The notes under the pieces were generated by a model that made no database searches, had not been told where the DNA came from, and saw nothing but the letters and a program-made list of their open reading frames with translations. Position numbers and translations under genes: made by a program. From assembly GCF_900142805.1 (NCBI RefSeq), contig NZ_FRCF01000002.1:62001-126000 (forward strand): 64,000 nucleotides of DNA, given 5' to 3'. The DNA is from Lacicoccus alkaliphilus DSM 16010. GTDB taxonomy: Bacteria; Bacillota; Bacilli; Staphylococcales; Salinicoccaceae. Shown piece by piece: positions 33,436 to 43,748 of this stretch; the first letter of the stretch is position 1; each line of letters starts with the position of its first letter.

Positions 33436-34845
33436 ATGGTGAAAATAGCTGTTATAGGCGGCGGTGTAGCGGGCATCAGCATCACCCGGCACCTTGTTTC
33501 CCACCCGGGGGCCGCCGGCGATCCGGAGATCGACATTTATGATGCAGCGGAACAGATGGGGCGGGGGAAACCGTACATTGAGGACAGCGGACATCTGCTG
33601 CTCAATATCCCCTCTGAAGAGATGACGCTCACCGGGAGTCCGGATGGGTTCGTCGACTGGTTGAAAACGCAGTCGCTCCCCGTATGCGACTATAATCCGA
33701 GGAAAGATTTCGGAGCATACTCCCGGGAGGTTTTCCAAAGCCTTGCAGATTCACACGGGGGAATCCGGGCGGTCCATGAGCAGATCGTGGATATCATTTA
33801 TGATGCTGAAGAAATATCCTATACTGTTCACACAAAAACGCATGATAAAAAATATGATCTGGTGTTTTTGGCGATGGGCCAGATGAATTATAGGGACCCG
33901 TATGGTCTGAAGGGGACGGAGAAATACGTTTTCAATCCATATCCTGTAAACGCGCGCCTTGACGAAGCTGAAGGGAAAATCGGCATCATCGGCACCGGCC
34001 TGTCTGCAATAGACTGTGTACGGTACTTGATATTGGAAAGGGGAATGGATCAGGTCCATCTCTTTTCAAGAAGTGGGGACATGCCATCGGTCAGAGGGGA
34101 GACCCATCATTTTGAAATCAGGCATTTCACGGAAGAAGCGGTGGAGTCTTATATAAAGGATGATCTGATACCTCTTGATAAGATCATCGCCTTATTCAAA
34201 AAGGAAATGGATGCCCAGAATATTGAGGAATCTTTGTTCTACCGTCACCCTGAAAGCACACTTGAAGATTTGAAGCATGATATTGCCAATAGTGCCGAAG
34301 TCGGTAAACTGCAGTATCTGATCATTGCACTGAACCCCCTCTTCAGCAGGATCTTCACTTATTTATCTTTGACCGATAAAAAAATTTTTATGGAAGAGGT
34401 TCATCCATATATAGATAAAAATCATTCCCCCATGCCGATCAGGGTGGCCCGGCAGCTCGTAGAGTGGGCGGAATCAGGCAGAGTCGCCATCGTGGACGGT
34501 ATGAAAGATGTGCATCATGAAGGATCGTTCATTGTGGAAAGTGACAGTGGCGTCTATGATATGGACTGGATGATCAATGCCACAGGCCCTGAAAAGGATA
34601 TCCTGAAAGATGAGTCACCTTTGATATCGAACATGGTGGACCGGATGCTGATCGGCCCCGGCAGTCTCGGCGGCATACTGGTCGACAGGGCGCACAGGGT
34701 CATCAGTCCCAGGTACGGCACACTGAGGGGGATGTATGCCATCGGACATCTGACTTTCGATTCGGATTATCTTTCAAATTCGGTGAACATCATCGTTGAA
34801 AATACAAAGTTGATGATTGATGGCGCGTTGAAGCAGTACTCATGA
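33436..34845 (+). CDS. FAD/NAD(P)-binding oxidoreductase
   Basis: 469 residues. Two dinucleotide-binding motifs are visible: IAVIGGGVAGISITRHL at the N terminus (FAD) and GIIGTGLSAIDCVRYL at about 178-193 (NAD(P)H). It fits the FAD-NAD(P)-binding family PF13454, some members of which resemble flavin monooxygenases. The substrate is not known. GGAGGGG precedes the ATG; monocistronic with a terminator shared with the convergent proline dehydrogenase gene. Confidence 0.75.
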   Translation: MVKIAVIGGGVAGISITRHLVSHPGAAGDPEIDIYDAAEQMGRGKPYIEDSGHLLLNIPSEEMTLTGSPDGFVDWLKTQSLPVCDYNPRKDFGAYSREVFQSLADSHGGIRAVHEQIVDIIYDAEEISYTVHTKTHDKKYDLVFLAMGQMNYRDPYGLKGTEKYVFNPYPVNARLDEAEGKIGIIGTGLSAIDCVRYLILERGMDQVHLFSRSGDMPSVRGETHHFEIRHFTEEAVESYIKDDLIPLDKIIALFKKEMDAQNIEESLFYRHPESTLEDLKHDIANSAEVGKLQYLIIALNPLFSRIFTYLSLTDKKIFMEEVHPYIDKNHSPMPIRVARQLVEWAESGRVAIVDGMKDVHHEGSFIVESDSGVYDMDWMINATGPEKDILKDESPLISNMVDRMLIGPGSLGGILVDRAHRVISPRYGTLRGMYAIGHLTFDSDYLSNSVNIIVENTKLMIDGALKQYS

Positions 34846-34847
34846 AT

Positions 34848-34878
34848 AAAACCCCGGTCGTATGAGCGGGGTTTTAAG
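34848..34878. terminator. Bidirectional terminator
   Basis: AAAACCCCG and CGGGGTTTT pair around a 10-base loop between two convergent genes. Confidence 0.82.
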
Positions 34879-34881
34879 TGT

Positions 34882-35871
34882 TTATTTATTTCTGATGAAT
34901 TTATAAGCGGCCAATAGGGCCCCGGCTCCGGCAATCACAGCAGTGCCGGTCTGGACGCGCTTGTCTCTCGTCACGCCTTTCAGCACAAGGTTGATGTTCT
35001 GAGGCCTTTCAGCGAGACGTCGCATGAAGTATGCATACCAGTCTTTACCGAACGGCAGGTAGACGATCACCCTGTAACCGCGAGACACCAGATTCCTCTG
35101 GTAATCTTTTCTGAAACCGTATAACATCTGGAACTCAAAAGTGTCTTCCGGGATATCGTTCTCTTTTATGAAATCAATCGTTTCTTCTATTATATTATGG
35201 TCATGCGTTGCAATCGAAGTATATCCGCTGCCTTCGAGCAGGTGGGTCTTGATCAGCCTCATATAAGCTGCGTCAATATCCTTTTTGGCCTGGAAAGCAA
35301 CTTCAGGTGCCTCTTTGTAAGCCCCTTTGACAAGGCGCAGGCGCATATCCTTATACTTTATGATGTCTTCCCTTGAATTGAATAAGTAGGACTGGATGAC
35401 CGTGCCGACATTATCGAACTCTTCTTTCAACGTATCCACCAGGCGGATGGTGTCGTCATATGAGGAATAGTTCTCCATATCCACGTTGATGAACATATCC
35501 GCCTGTTTGGCCACAGTCAGAATTTCCCGCATATTCTGCAGGCAGAAGTCGTAATCGATGTGCAGTCCAATCTGCGACAATTTGATCGAGCCGTGGGCAT
35601 CCAGTCCATGTTCATCAATTGCCTGGATCATTTCGAGGATATTGCTCTTTTCCTGAAGTGCCTCCGATTTCTCAGTGATGAACTCGCCGAGATTATCAAA
35701 AGTCACGCCCATCCCCTGATCATTCAAATCCTTGATGCGCTCAATCGTATCTTCAACTTTAATTCCGCCGACCACCTTGTCGGCCCCGAACCTGAGGCCG
35801 ACTTTTTTAGTTGCTTCATTCAGCATGTCATTCTCTGAAAGATGTATGAAAATATCTCGTAATAATGGCAT
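34882..35871 (-). CDS. Proline dehydrogenase
   Basis: 329 residues, FAD-binding TIM barrel of the PRODH family: INVDMENYS, LRLVKGAYKEAPEVAF and FQMLYGFR are the expected active-site blocks. It oxidises proline to pyrroline-5-carboxylate. The C-terminal 25 residues are hydrophobic (GTAVIAGAGALLAAYKFI) and may bind the membrane near the quinone pool. The ATG at 35871 follows AGGAGAGG; the frame extends to 35913 without a better start. Proline is also an osmolyte, so the enzyme links salt response to catabolism. Confidence 0.92.
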   Translation of the reverse strand: MPLLRDIFIHLSENDMLNEATKKVGLRFGADKVVGGIKVEDTIERIKDLNDQGMGVTFDNLGEFITEKSEALQEKSNILEMIQAIDEHGLDAHGSIKLSQIGLHIDYDFCLQNMREILTVAKQADMFINVDMENYSSYDDTIRLVDTLKEEFDNVGTVIQSYLFNSREDIIKYKDMRLRLVKGAYKEAPEVAFQAKKDIDAAYMRLIKTHLLEGSGYTSIATHDHNIIEETIDFIKENDIPEDTFEFQMLYGFRKDYQRNLVSRGYRVIVYLPFGKDWYAYFMRRLAERPQNINLVLKGVTRDKRVQTGTAVIAGAGALLAAYKFIRNK

Positions 35872-35996
35872 AAAACCTCTCCTAATGTAATTATATTCAT
35901 GTGTGCTCATCAATGTTTTTCAATATATTGTACCCTTAAATACAGAATGATAACTGAGAAGTGTCCGGGAATTCATATGAAACTTCAAAATTTTTC

Positions 35997-36506
35997 TCAG
36001 CCTTCATTTTTGTAATGTGGAATATGGTCGGTGTAAGTGTTGTTGATCCGTTCCATTTCTTTCACATCTTCTTCCGTCAGTTCCCTTACCACTCTCGCCG
36101 GCCTTCCAAACGCAAGTGTCCCCGGTGGAATTTTGGTCCCCGGCGTGACCAGGCTCCCTGCACCGATGAATGCGCCTTCTCCAATCTCAGCCCCGTCAAG
36201 AATGGTTGAATCCATGCCGATCAAAGCTTTATCCTCGATGATACAGCTGTGAAGAGTGACCTTATGGCCGACAGTGACATACTCCCCGATGACCAAGGGC
36301 AGACCTGGGCTTTCATGTAGAATCGACAAATCCTGGATGTTGCTGTGTCTGCCTATTTTAATGGGGGCGATGTCACCTCTCAGCACACTGCCGAACCAGA
36401 TTGAGGCATATTCATCGATGGTCACATCGCCGATGATTGTTGCATTTGGAGCGACAAAAGCGCTTTCATTTATCCGTGGTTCCATTCCTTTGTAATCCAG
36501 TCTCAT
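35997..36506 (-). CDS. Gamma-carbonic-anhydrase-like hexapeptide-repeat protein
   Basis: 169 residues forming a left-handed beta helix with repeated hexapeptides (VAPNATIIGDV, SIWFGSVLRGD). Possible zinc histidines are in HESPG and TVGHKVTLHSCII, spaced as in the YrdA/CaiE/PaaY group, most of which have weak or unproven carbonic anhydrase activity. The ATG at 36506 is preferred to the GTG at 36512 by distance from AAAGGA. Confidence 0.85.
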   Translation of the reverse strand: MRLDYKGMEPRINESAFVAPNATIIGDVTIDEYASIWFGSVLRGDIAPIKIGRHSNIQDLSILHESPGLPLVIGEYVTVGHKVTLHSCIIEDKALIGMDSTILDGAEIGEGAFIGAGSLVTPGTKIPPGTLAFGRPARVVRELTEEDVKEMERINNTYTDHIPHYKNEG

Positions 36507-36588
36507 TTGCACTATCCTTTCATCAAATTGTTGTTATAATAATTGTATCATAATGAATCATAAAAGGACTTAAGGAGACTCGCCTCAA

Positions 36589-37389
36589 ATGTGGAAATGG
36601 GAAACGGAATACGAACCGAAAGGTGTCGTCGTCGTCATACATGATATGCTTGAACACCATGAGTACTACACAAACCTGATCAGCCGGCTGAGGAACGCCA
36701 ATTATCATGTCATCACCGGAGATCTGCCGGGACACGGGCAGACGACCAGGGTTCATAAAGGTCATATCACAGACTTCTATCAATATATCGACCGGGTCAT
36801 GGAATGGTTTGAAATGACCAGGGGCTACCGGCTGCCGACATTCATCATCGGCCAGGGCCTTGGCGGCCTGATTGCGATGGAACTGATCAAGCAGCATAAT
36901 ATCCATATTGACGGCGTCGCACTGCTGAACCCGCTGCTATCATTCAAGCAGTCGTTCATGAACCGTAAAAACACACTGATCACCAGCGTCAGGACATCCA
37001 GTGATGAGACAAGGTTCAATCCGGGCATCAAGATGAAATATTTCACTACCGATAAAACTTATCTGGAACGGTACGAGAATGACGAGCTGATCGTGGACAA
37101 GGTCAGCTATCACTGGTATAAGACGGTCATCAACCAGATGAAGAACACATCCGGAAATATGGATGAATTTCCGGATGTCCCGCTGCTCTCTATATTCACC
37201 GAGGGCAATGAAATCATCGAACCGTTCATATCATCCAATTATGTAAAGAAGGTAGCGAATAAAGAACTTCAGGTCATCATGCTGGACAGTGCGGACCACG
37301 GCATATTCCAAAGGGAGGACATTGAAGTGCCTTTTTATCATCTTGAAAAGTTCTTCAACTCCCAGCTCTTCAGGATCGGATTGTTTTAA
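36589..37389 (+). CDS. YtpA-like alpha/beta hydrolase lacking the catalytic serine
   Basis: 266 residues. The overall sequence, from MWKWETEYEPKGVVVVIHDM through GDLPGHGQTTR, follows Bacillus YtpA, a lysophospholipase. The nucleophile elbow, GHSMGG in that family, reads GQGLGG here (88-93), so the serine is a glycine. The acid loop (FTEGNEIIE) also lacks the usual Asp, while a His remains in DSADHGIF. The frame is intact with AAGGAG before the ATG, so it is not a broken gene. It may be a binding or scaffold protein rather than an enzyme (inference). Confidence 0.85.
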   Translation: MWKWETEYEPKGVVVVIHDMLEHHEYYTNLISRLRNANYHVITGDLPGHGQTTRVHKGHITDFYQYIDRVMEWFEMTRGYRLPTFIIGQGLGGLIAMELIKQHNIHIDGVALLNPLLSFKQSFMNRKNTLITSVRTSSDETRFNPGIKMKYFTTDKTYLERYENDELIVDKVSYHWYKTVINQMKNTSGNMDEFPDVPLLSIFTEGNEIIEPFISSNYVKKVANKELQVIMLDSADHGIFQREDIEVPFYHLEKFFNSQLFRIGLF

Positions 37390-37409
37390 AGGGGAATCTC
37401 ATATGCACT

Positions 37410-37967
37410 TCAGGCATTATGGGTTTTCTCCATGCATAAAATGAACGGTGCGTTGTTCTTTTGGTTGATGAAACGGTATTCAAGGATATTTGCCTCTTGC
37501 TGTGGAATATGGGAAAGGTGGTCATAAAGCGCATCCTTTTCGTCTTTGCCCTTTTCATGCCCGTGATAGACGACGATGACGATCCGGCCTCCTGGCTTCA
37601 ACAGGTGAAAGAGCTGCCTGAGGGCTTCTATGGTCGATTCACTTTCCGTGGTGATTGACTTGTCACCTTTAGGCAGATAGCCCAGATTGAACATCGCAGC
37701 CTGAACCGGCACTTCGATATGATTTTCGATGCGGCTGTGCGAATCCAGGATGAATTGTATATTATCCAGTCCTTCGGTCAGTTCCCGGGCATGGTCGAGC
37801 GCCGTCTTCTGGATGTCGAAGCTGTAGACGCTCCCTCCCGGACCTGTCAGCTCCGCAAGGAACTTCGTATCATGGCCGTTGCCGCAAGTGGCATCGACGA
37901 CCGTGTCTCCGGGGGAGACGTTTTCCTCCATCAGCTTTTTGGCAGCCGGCAATATTTTCATCAGCAT
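37410..37967 (-). CDS. mnmM: tRNA 5-aminomethyl-2-thiouridine methyltransferase MnmM (YtqB)
   Basis: 185 residues of the class I SAM methyltransferase fold: VVDATCGNGHDTKFLAEL is motif I and VYSFDIQKTALDHA motif II. It matches YtqB, which in Gram-positive bacteria adds the methyl group of mnm5s2U at tRNA wobble position 34. GAGGTGATC precedes the ATG. Convergent with the YtpA-like gene. Confidence 0.85.
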   Translation of the reverse strand: MLMKILPAAKKLMEENVSPGDTVVDATCGNGHDTKFLAELTGPGGSVYSFDIQKTALDHARELTEGLDNIQFILDSHSRIENHIEVPVQAAMFNLGYLPKGDKSITTESESTIEALRQLFHLLKPGGRIVIVVYHGHEKGKDEKDALYDHLSHIPQQEANILEYRFINQKNNAPFILCMEKTHNA

Positions 37968-38081
37968 AAGATCACCTCATAGAAAATAATACCATATCGG
38001 CAGTCAATCATTCATGAAAAATTATCAAGTGTTGTAAAATGAAGATGAATGGAGCAATACAGAGTATGAGGGGGATGGCAA

Positions 38082-38549
38082 ATGGAGAATATCATCTATT
38101 ATGAAAGTCCTGTCGGATGGCTTGAAATCCGGAGCGCGGGTGAAGCGATCACAGGCCTGGACTATAAAGAGGCACCCGGTGAATCAGCCGGCGGCAGTGA
38201 CGTCCTGGAGCAGTGCGCAGAAGAGCTGAGTGAATATTTCGCTGGGGTCAGGACCCGCTTCACCGTGCCGGTGGATCTTTCGTTCAAGGGGACGAAATTC
38301 CAGAGGAGAGTGTGGAACGAACTGAGGGGCATACCATATGGGAGCACCATAAGCTATAAGTCACTTGCCATGAGATGCGGCGGTGCCAATTATACGAGGG
38401 CGGTGGCCAATGCCAACGGTAAAAACCCGGTCTCCATCATCGTGCCCTGCCACAGGGTGATTTCCAGCGACGGCACCCTGGGCGGCTATACGGGCGGATT
38501 GGATAGAAAATCTAAACTGTTGACGATAGAAGGGCTGCAGCTCATCTGA
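38082..38549 (+). CDS. ogt: Methylated-DNA-protein cysteine methyltransferase
   Basis: 155 residues. The acceptor motif VPCHRVI is intact with the typical FQRRVWNELRGIPYGSTISY helix before it and GYTGGLDRKSKLL after. It repairs O6-methylguanine by suicidal transfer of the alkyl group to its cysteine. Monocistronic; GGGGGATG lies before the ATG. Confidence 0.93.
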   Translation: MENIIYYESPVGWLEIRSAGEAITGLDYKEAPGESAGGSDVLEQCAEELSEYFAGVRTRFTVPVDLSFKGTKFQRRVWNELRGIPYGSTISYKSLAMRCGGANYTRAVANANGKNPVSIIVPCHRVISSDGTLGGYTGGLDRKSKLLTIEGLQLI

Positions 38550-38597
38550 TCCTTTATTATGCTTGCTAATATTTTTGAAATGGCATATATTAGTACT

Positions 38598-38785
38598 TGT
38601 ACAGAAGTAGTAATATGACGCTGTTCCAAGAGAACCGGTGGTGGTGCGAACCGGCAGCAGCCCAGTATGAACTCGTCTGTATCATCCCAATTTAATATTC
38701 TTAAGATGCACTTTTAAAGTGAATGCGGGTGGTACCGCGGTCAGATAGATCGTCCCATGTTTAATTGAACATGGGATTTTTATAT
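38598..38785 (+). promoter_or_regulatory. T-box leader of leuS
   Basis: Contains the T-box sequence AATGCGGGTGGTACCGCGG (38722-38740), whose TGGN bulge pairs with uncharged tRNA, followed by a terminator TCCCATGTT/AACATGGGA (38753-38776) with a T-run. A plausible specifier is CTC (38672-38674), a leucine codon. The promoter is TTGCTA (38563-38568), 17 bases, TATATT (38586-38591). Confidence 0.95.
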
Positions 38786-38814
38786 ACTTTTTTACATATA
38801 TTAGGAGGAGTCAA

Positions 38815-41227
<2,413 letters not shown>

Positions 41228-41229
<2 letters not shown>

Positions 41230-41262
41230 AAAAGTGAGGTCTTTTGGACCTCACTTTTTTAC
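41228..41262. terminator. Bidirectional terminator between leuS and the YetF-like gene
   Basis: AAAAAAGTGAGGTC and GACCTCACTTTTTT form the stem; the stop codon of the convergent gene lies inside it. Confidence 0.88.
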
Positions 41263-41784
41263 ATTTTTCAGGATATCCCTTTCATCACTCTGCGATGCTT
41301 CCCCGCTTTTGGGGATGACGGATATTTTTCCCTCACTCTCGAGGATTACAGCTTTTACATTTTCCATATTGGCGGTCCCGCTTGCCCGGACAGCCTGATG
41401 GATTTCGGATGTGTTCAACCGTTCCTTTTTCAGATTTTCCTTCAAATATTCATCATGGTAATAAAGCAGCTTCGGTTCGGATTTCACCATATCGTCGAAC
41501 TTATCGCTGGCCAATGTGAGTTTTGAAATTACATATTGCATTCCGACCAATATCAAGTAGGCGGTCACACCCTGAAGCAAAGACACATCCTGATCAAGGA
41601 GGATGGTGGCAAGGACGGACCCAAGGGCCACCGTGACGATGAAATCGAAGGCATTGAGCTGTGAGAGTGTACGCTTGCCGCTGAAGCGGACGATGACCAC
41701 CAGGGCGATGTATGCGAGCAGTCCGACGACGGCCGTTCTTATGATCACTTCATAATCACCCAAAAACATATCTTCAAATGTCAT
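41251..41784 (-). CDS. YetF/DUF421 family membrane protein
   Basis: 177 residues: two to three membrane helices (about 15-100) followed by a cytoplasmic DUF421 domain with KSEPKLLYYHDEYLKENL. The blocks FSGKRTLSQLNAFDFIVTVA and ALGSVLATILLDQDVS are typical of the family. Function is not settled. Preceded by AAAGGAG; monocistronic. Confidence 0.88.
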   Translation of the reverse strand: MTFEDMFLGDYEVIIRTAVVGLLAYIALVVIVRFSGKRTLSQLNAFDFIVTVALGSVLATILLDQDVSLLQGVTAYLILVGMQYVISKLTLASDKFDDMVKSEPKLLYYHDEYLKENLKKERLNTSEIHQAVRASGTANMENVKAVILESEGKISVIPKSGEASQSDERDILKNVKK

Positions 41785-41952
41785 TTGAACACTCCTTTGA
41801 TATATTGCAGCAAAAGTTATACTTAGTTGTGAATTCCTCTATAATGACAAGTTCAAACGTTCCATCACCGCTTTTTCAACCTTTATGATGGGGTGTATTC
41901 CAGAGGTGTGGTATTGTTTTAGTCAGATATGGTATGAAAGGAAGGATCACGA

Positions 41953-42276
41953 ATGATTAAAGTGGTGAATGCATTAAGCATCAAGAAAGGCCGGATCGAT
42001 GAAGTGGCAGTGAGATTTCAGGAGCCGAAGACCGTGCACACTTTTGAAGGATTTGAACTGATGGAAGTGCTCAGGAACGAGAAACCTGAAGATCACGATG
42101 AACTGCTGATCGCAACGACATGGAAGGACCATGCCTCCTTCGAAGCCTGGAGGGACAGCCGTAAAAATGAGAAGGCACATAACCCGAAACCCTCAGGGGA
42201 TAAGCCTGCAGATAATCCGATCATAGATAATGAAATACGTATTTATGACATCGCCCATCGGCACCTGCCGGAGTAA
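41953..42276 (+). CDS. isdG: IsdG-type haem-degrading monooxygenase
   Basis: 107 residues of the antibiotic-biosynthesis-monooxygenase fold. The three residues that define IsdG/IsdI activity, Asn7, Trp67 and His77, are matched by Asn6, Trp66 (SFEAW) and His76 (NEKAHNP), and the end NPIIDNEIRIYDI is also IsdG-like. It would open haem to release iron. GAAAGGAAGG precedes the ATG; a promoter TTATAC, 17 bases, TATAAT lies about 100 bases upstream. I see no Fur box there, which is odd for an iron-acquisition gene. Confidence 0.88.
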   Translation: MIKVVNALSIKKGRIDEVAVRFQEPKTVHTFEGFELMEVLRNEKPEDHDELLIATTWKDHASFEAWRDSRKNEKAHNPKPSGDKPADNPIIDNEIRIYDIAHRHLPE

Positions 42277-42280
42277 GTGA

Positions 42281-42315
42281 AGACCCCGCACCCTATTTTT
42301 AGGGTGCGGGGTCTC
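42281..42315 (+). terminator. Terminator of the haem oxygenase gene
   Basis: AGACCCCGCACCCTA and TAGGGTGCGGGGTCT form a 15-bp stem with a TTTT loop. Confidence 0.88.
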
Positions 42316-42416
42316 TCTGCAGGGGAGTGCATGTTCCGGTTTGTGGGTCCGAATCCGCAACGTTGGCTGGATTCTCATTCAAAGGTTGCGGACGATTTCA
42401 ACAATCAGCAGCCTCT

Positions 42417-43670
42417 TCACTTCATACCGGCGCTGTGGCCTGCAACATAGCCGGTGACGAGTGCACTCGTTATATTGTAACCCCCGGTGTAGCCGTGGAT
42501 ATCCAACACCTCCCCGGCGAAATAAAGGCCATCGACGAGGCGGCTTTCCATCGTTTGGGGGGTGACTTCCTTCAAGTTGACCCCGCCGCCGGTGACGAAG
42601 GCTTTTTCGATGGACTGGGTGCCGTCGACAGTGAAGATGAACCCTTTCAGGAAACCGATGATCTTCTGTTTATCTTCATTCTTCAGATGGTGGCTGTTCG
42701 CCTCGCCGTCGATACCATTGTAATCGATGAGGAACTCCGCAAGGCGGTCCTGCATCATTGATTTTAAAATATTCTTGATGGACTTGTGGGGGCTTTCCTT
42801 CAGCAATGTATCCAGCTCTTCCTGAAGTGTGGTTTTTTTCTTATCCGGATAAAAGTCGACCATCATGGAAATTTCCGGCCGCTTTTGGCTTTTCTGTTCC
42901 TTATATACAAACTGGCTGCATCTGAGGGCGGCGGGGCCGGAGATGCCGAAGTGCGTGAAGATCATGTCCATTTGATGAGTGATCCGCGGTTTGCCGTTTT
43001 TACGGAGCACGGACAAAGCGACATTTGCAAGGCTCAATCCCTTCAAGCGGCCATCCCTGATGAAGTCTTCAGTTGAAGTGATGGGGACTTCCGTAGGGAA
43101 AAGTTCTGTGATGTCGTGTCCCGCCGAGCGGGCAAACCTGTGCCCGTCGCCTGTCGAACCGGTATTGGGGACGCTCCGTCCGCCCGTGGTGACGATGAGG
43201 TTCCCGGCCTGGATGATTTCACCATCATCCAGCTTGACACCCGTGACCCCCCCGTCTCCGGTCAGTATTTCCTCCACAATCGTGCTGTAGCGTATGGTCA
43301 CACAGTTTTTATCAAGCTCCGTCAGGAAGACGTTCAAGACATCGGCCGCCTTGTTGCTGACGGGGAACATCCGGCCGTGGTCTTCTTCTTTCAGGGTCAC
43401 GCCGCGGGACTCGACGAAGTCTATGATGCTTTCATTATCGAAAGTGCTGAAGGGGCCGTATAAAAATTTCCCGTTGCCGGGAATATGCTTTATAATTTCC
43501 TCATAGGGCAGGCGGTTCGTGACATTGCACCGGCCGCCGCCCGAAATGAGCAGCTTCTGTCCGAGTTTTTTGTTTTTTTCGATCAGGATTACTTTCTTTC
43601 CATTTTTGGAAGCGGAGTAGGCTGCCATCAGTCCGCTGACGCCGCCGCCCACAACAATTATGTCATACAT
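42417..43670 (-). CDS. NAD(P)/FAD-dependent oxidoreductase, BaiN/YtfP (HI0933) family
   Basis: 417 residues. It begins MYDIIVVGGGVSGLMAAYSA (FAD motif); the family blocks GGGRCNVTN, NTGSTGDGHRFARSAGHDI, MIFTHFGISGPAALR and the C-terminal GGVNLKEV and FAGEVLDIHGYTGGYN are all present. Members are flavoproteins of uncertain physiological substrate. Divergent from the MurJ gene with a short shared promoter region (43671-43748). Confidence 0.88.
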   Translation of the reverse strand: MYDIIVVGGGVSGLMAAYSASKNGKKVILIEKNKKLGQKLLISGGGRCNVTNRLPYEEIIKHIPGNGKFLYGPFSTFDNESIIDFVESRGVTLKEEDHGRMFPVSNKAADVLNVFLTELDKNCVTIRYSTIVEEILTGDGGVTGVKLDDGEIIQAGNLIVTTGGRSVPNTGSTGDGHRFARSAGHDITELFPTEVPITSTEDFIRDGRLKGLSLANVALSVLRKNGKPRITHQMDMIFTHFGISGPAALRCSQFVYKEQKSQKRPEISMMVDFYPDKKKTTLQEELDTLLKESPHKSIKNILKSMMQDRLAEFLIDYNGIDGEANSHHLKNEDKQKIIGFLKGFIFTVDGTQSIEKAFVTGGGVNLKEVTPQTMESRLVDGLYFAGEVLDIHGYTGGYNITSALVTGYVAGHSAGMK

Positions 43671-43748
43671 GATTTTCTCCTTTGGGTTTTAAAGTGATGA
43701 TATATTGATTATAATGTAGTTTATTATAAAATAAGAAGGTTTTAAAAC

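Noticed and set aside
42340-42400. Inverted repeat CCGCAAC/GTTGCGG after the haem oxygenase terminator
   Set aside because: Long loop and no T-run; too weak to call a terminator or a site.
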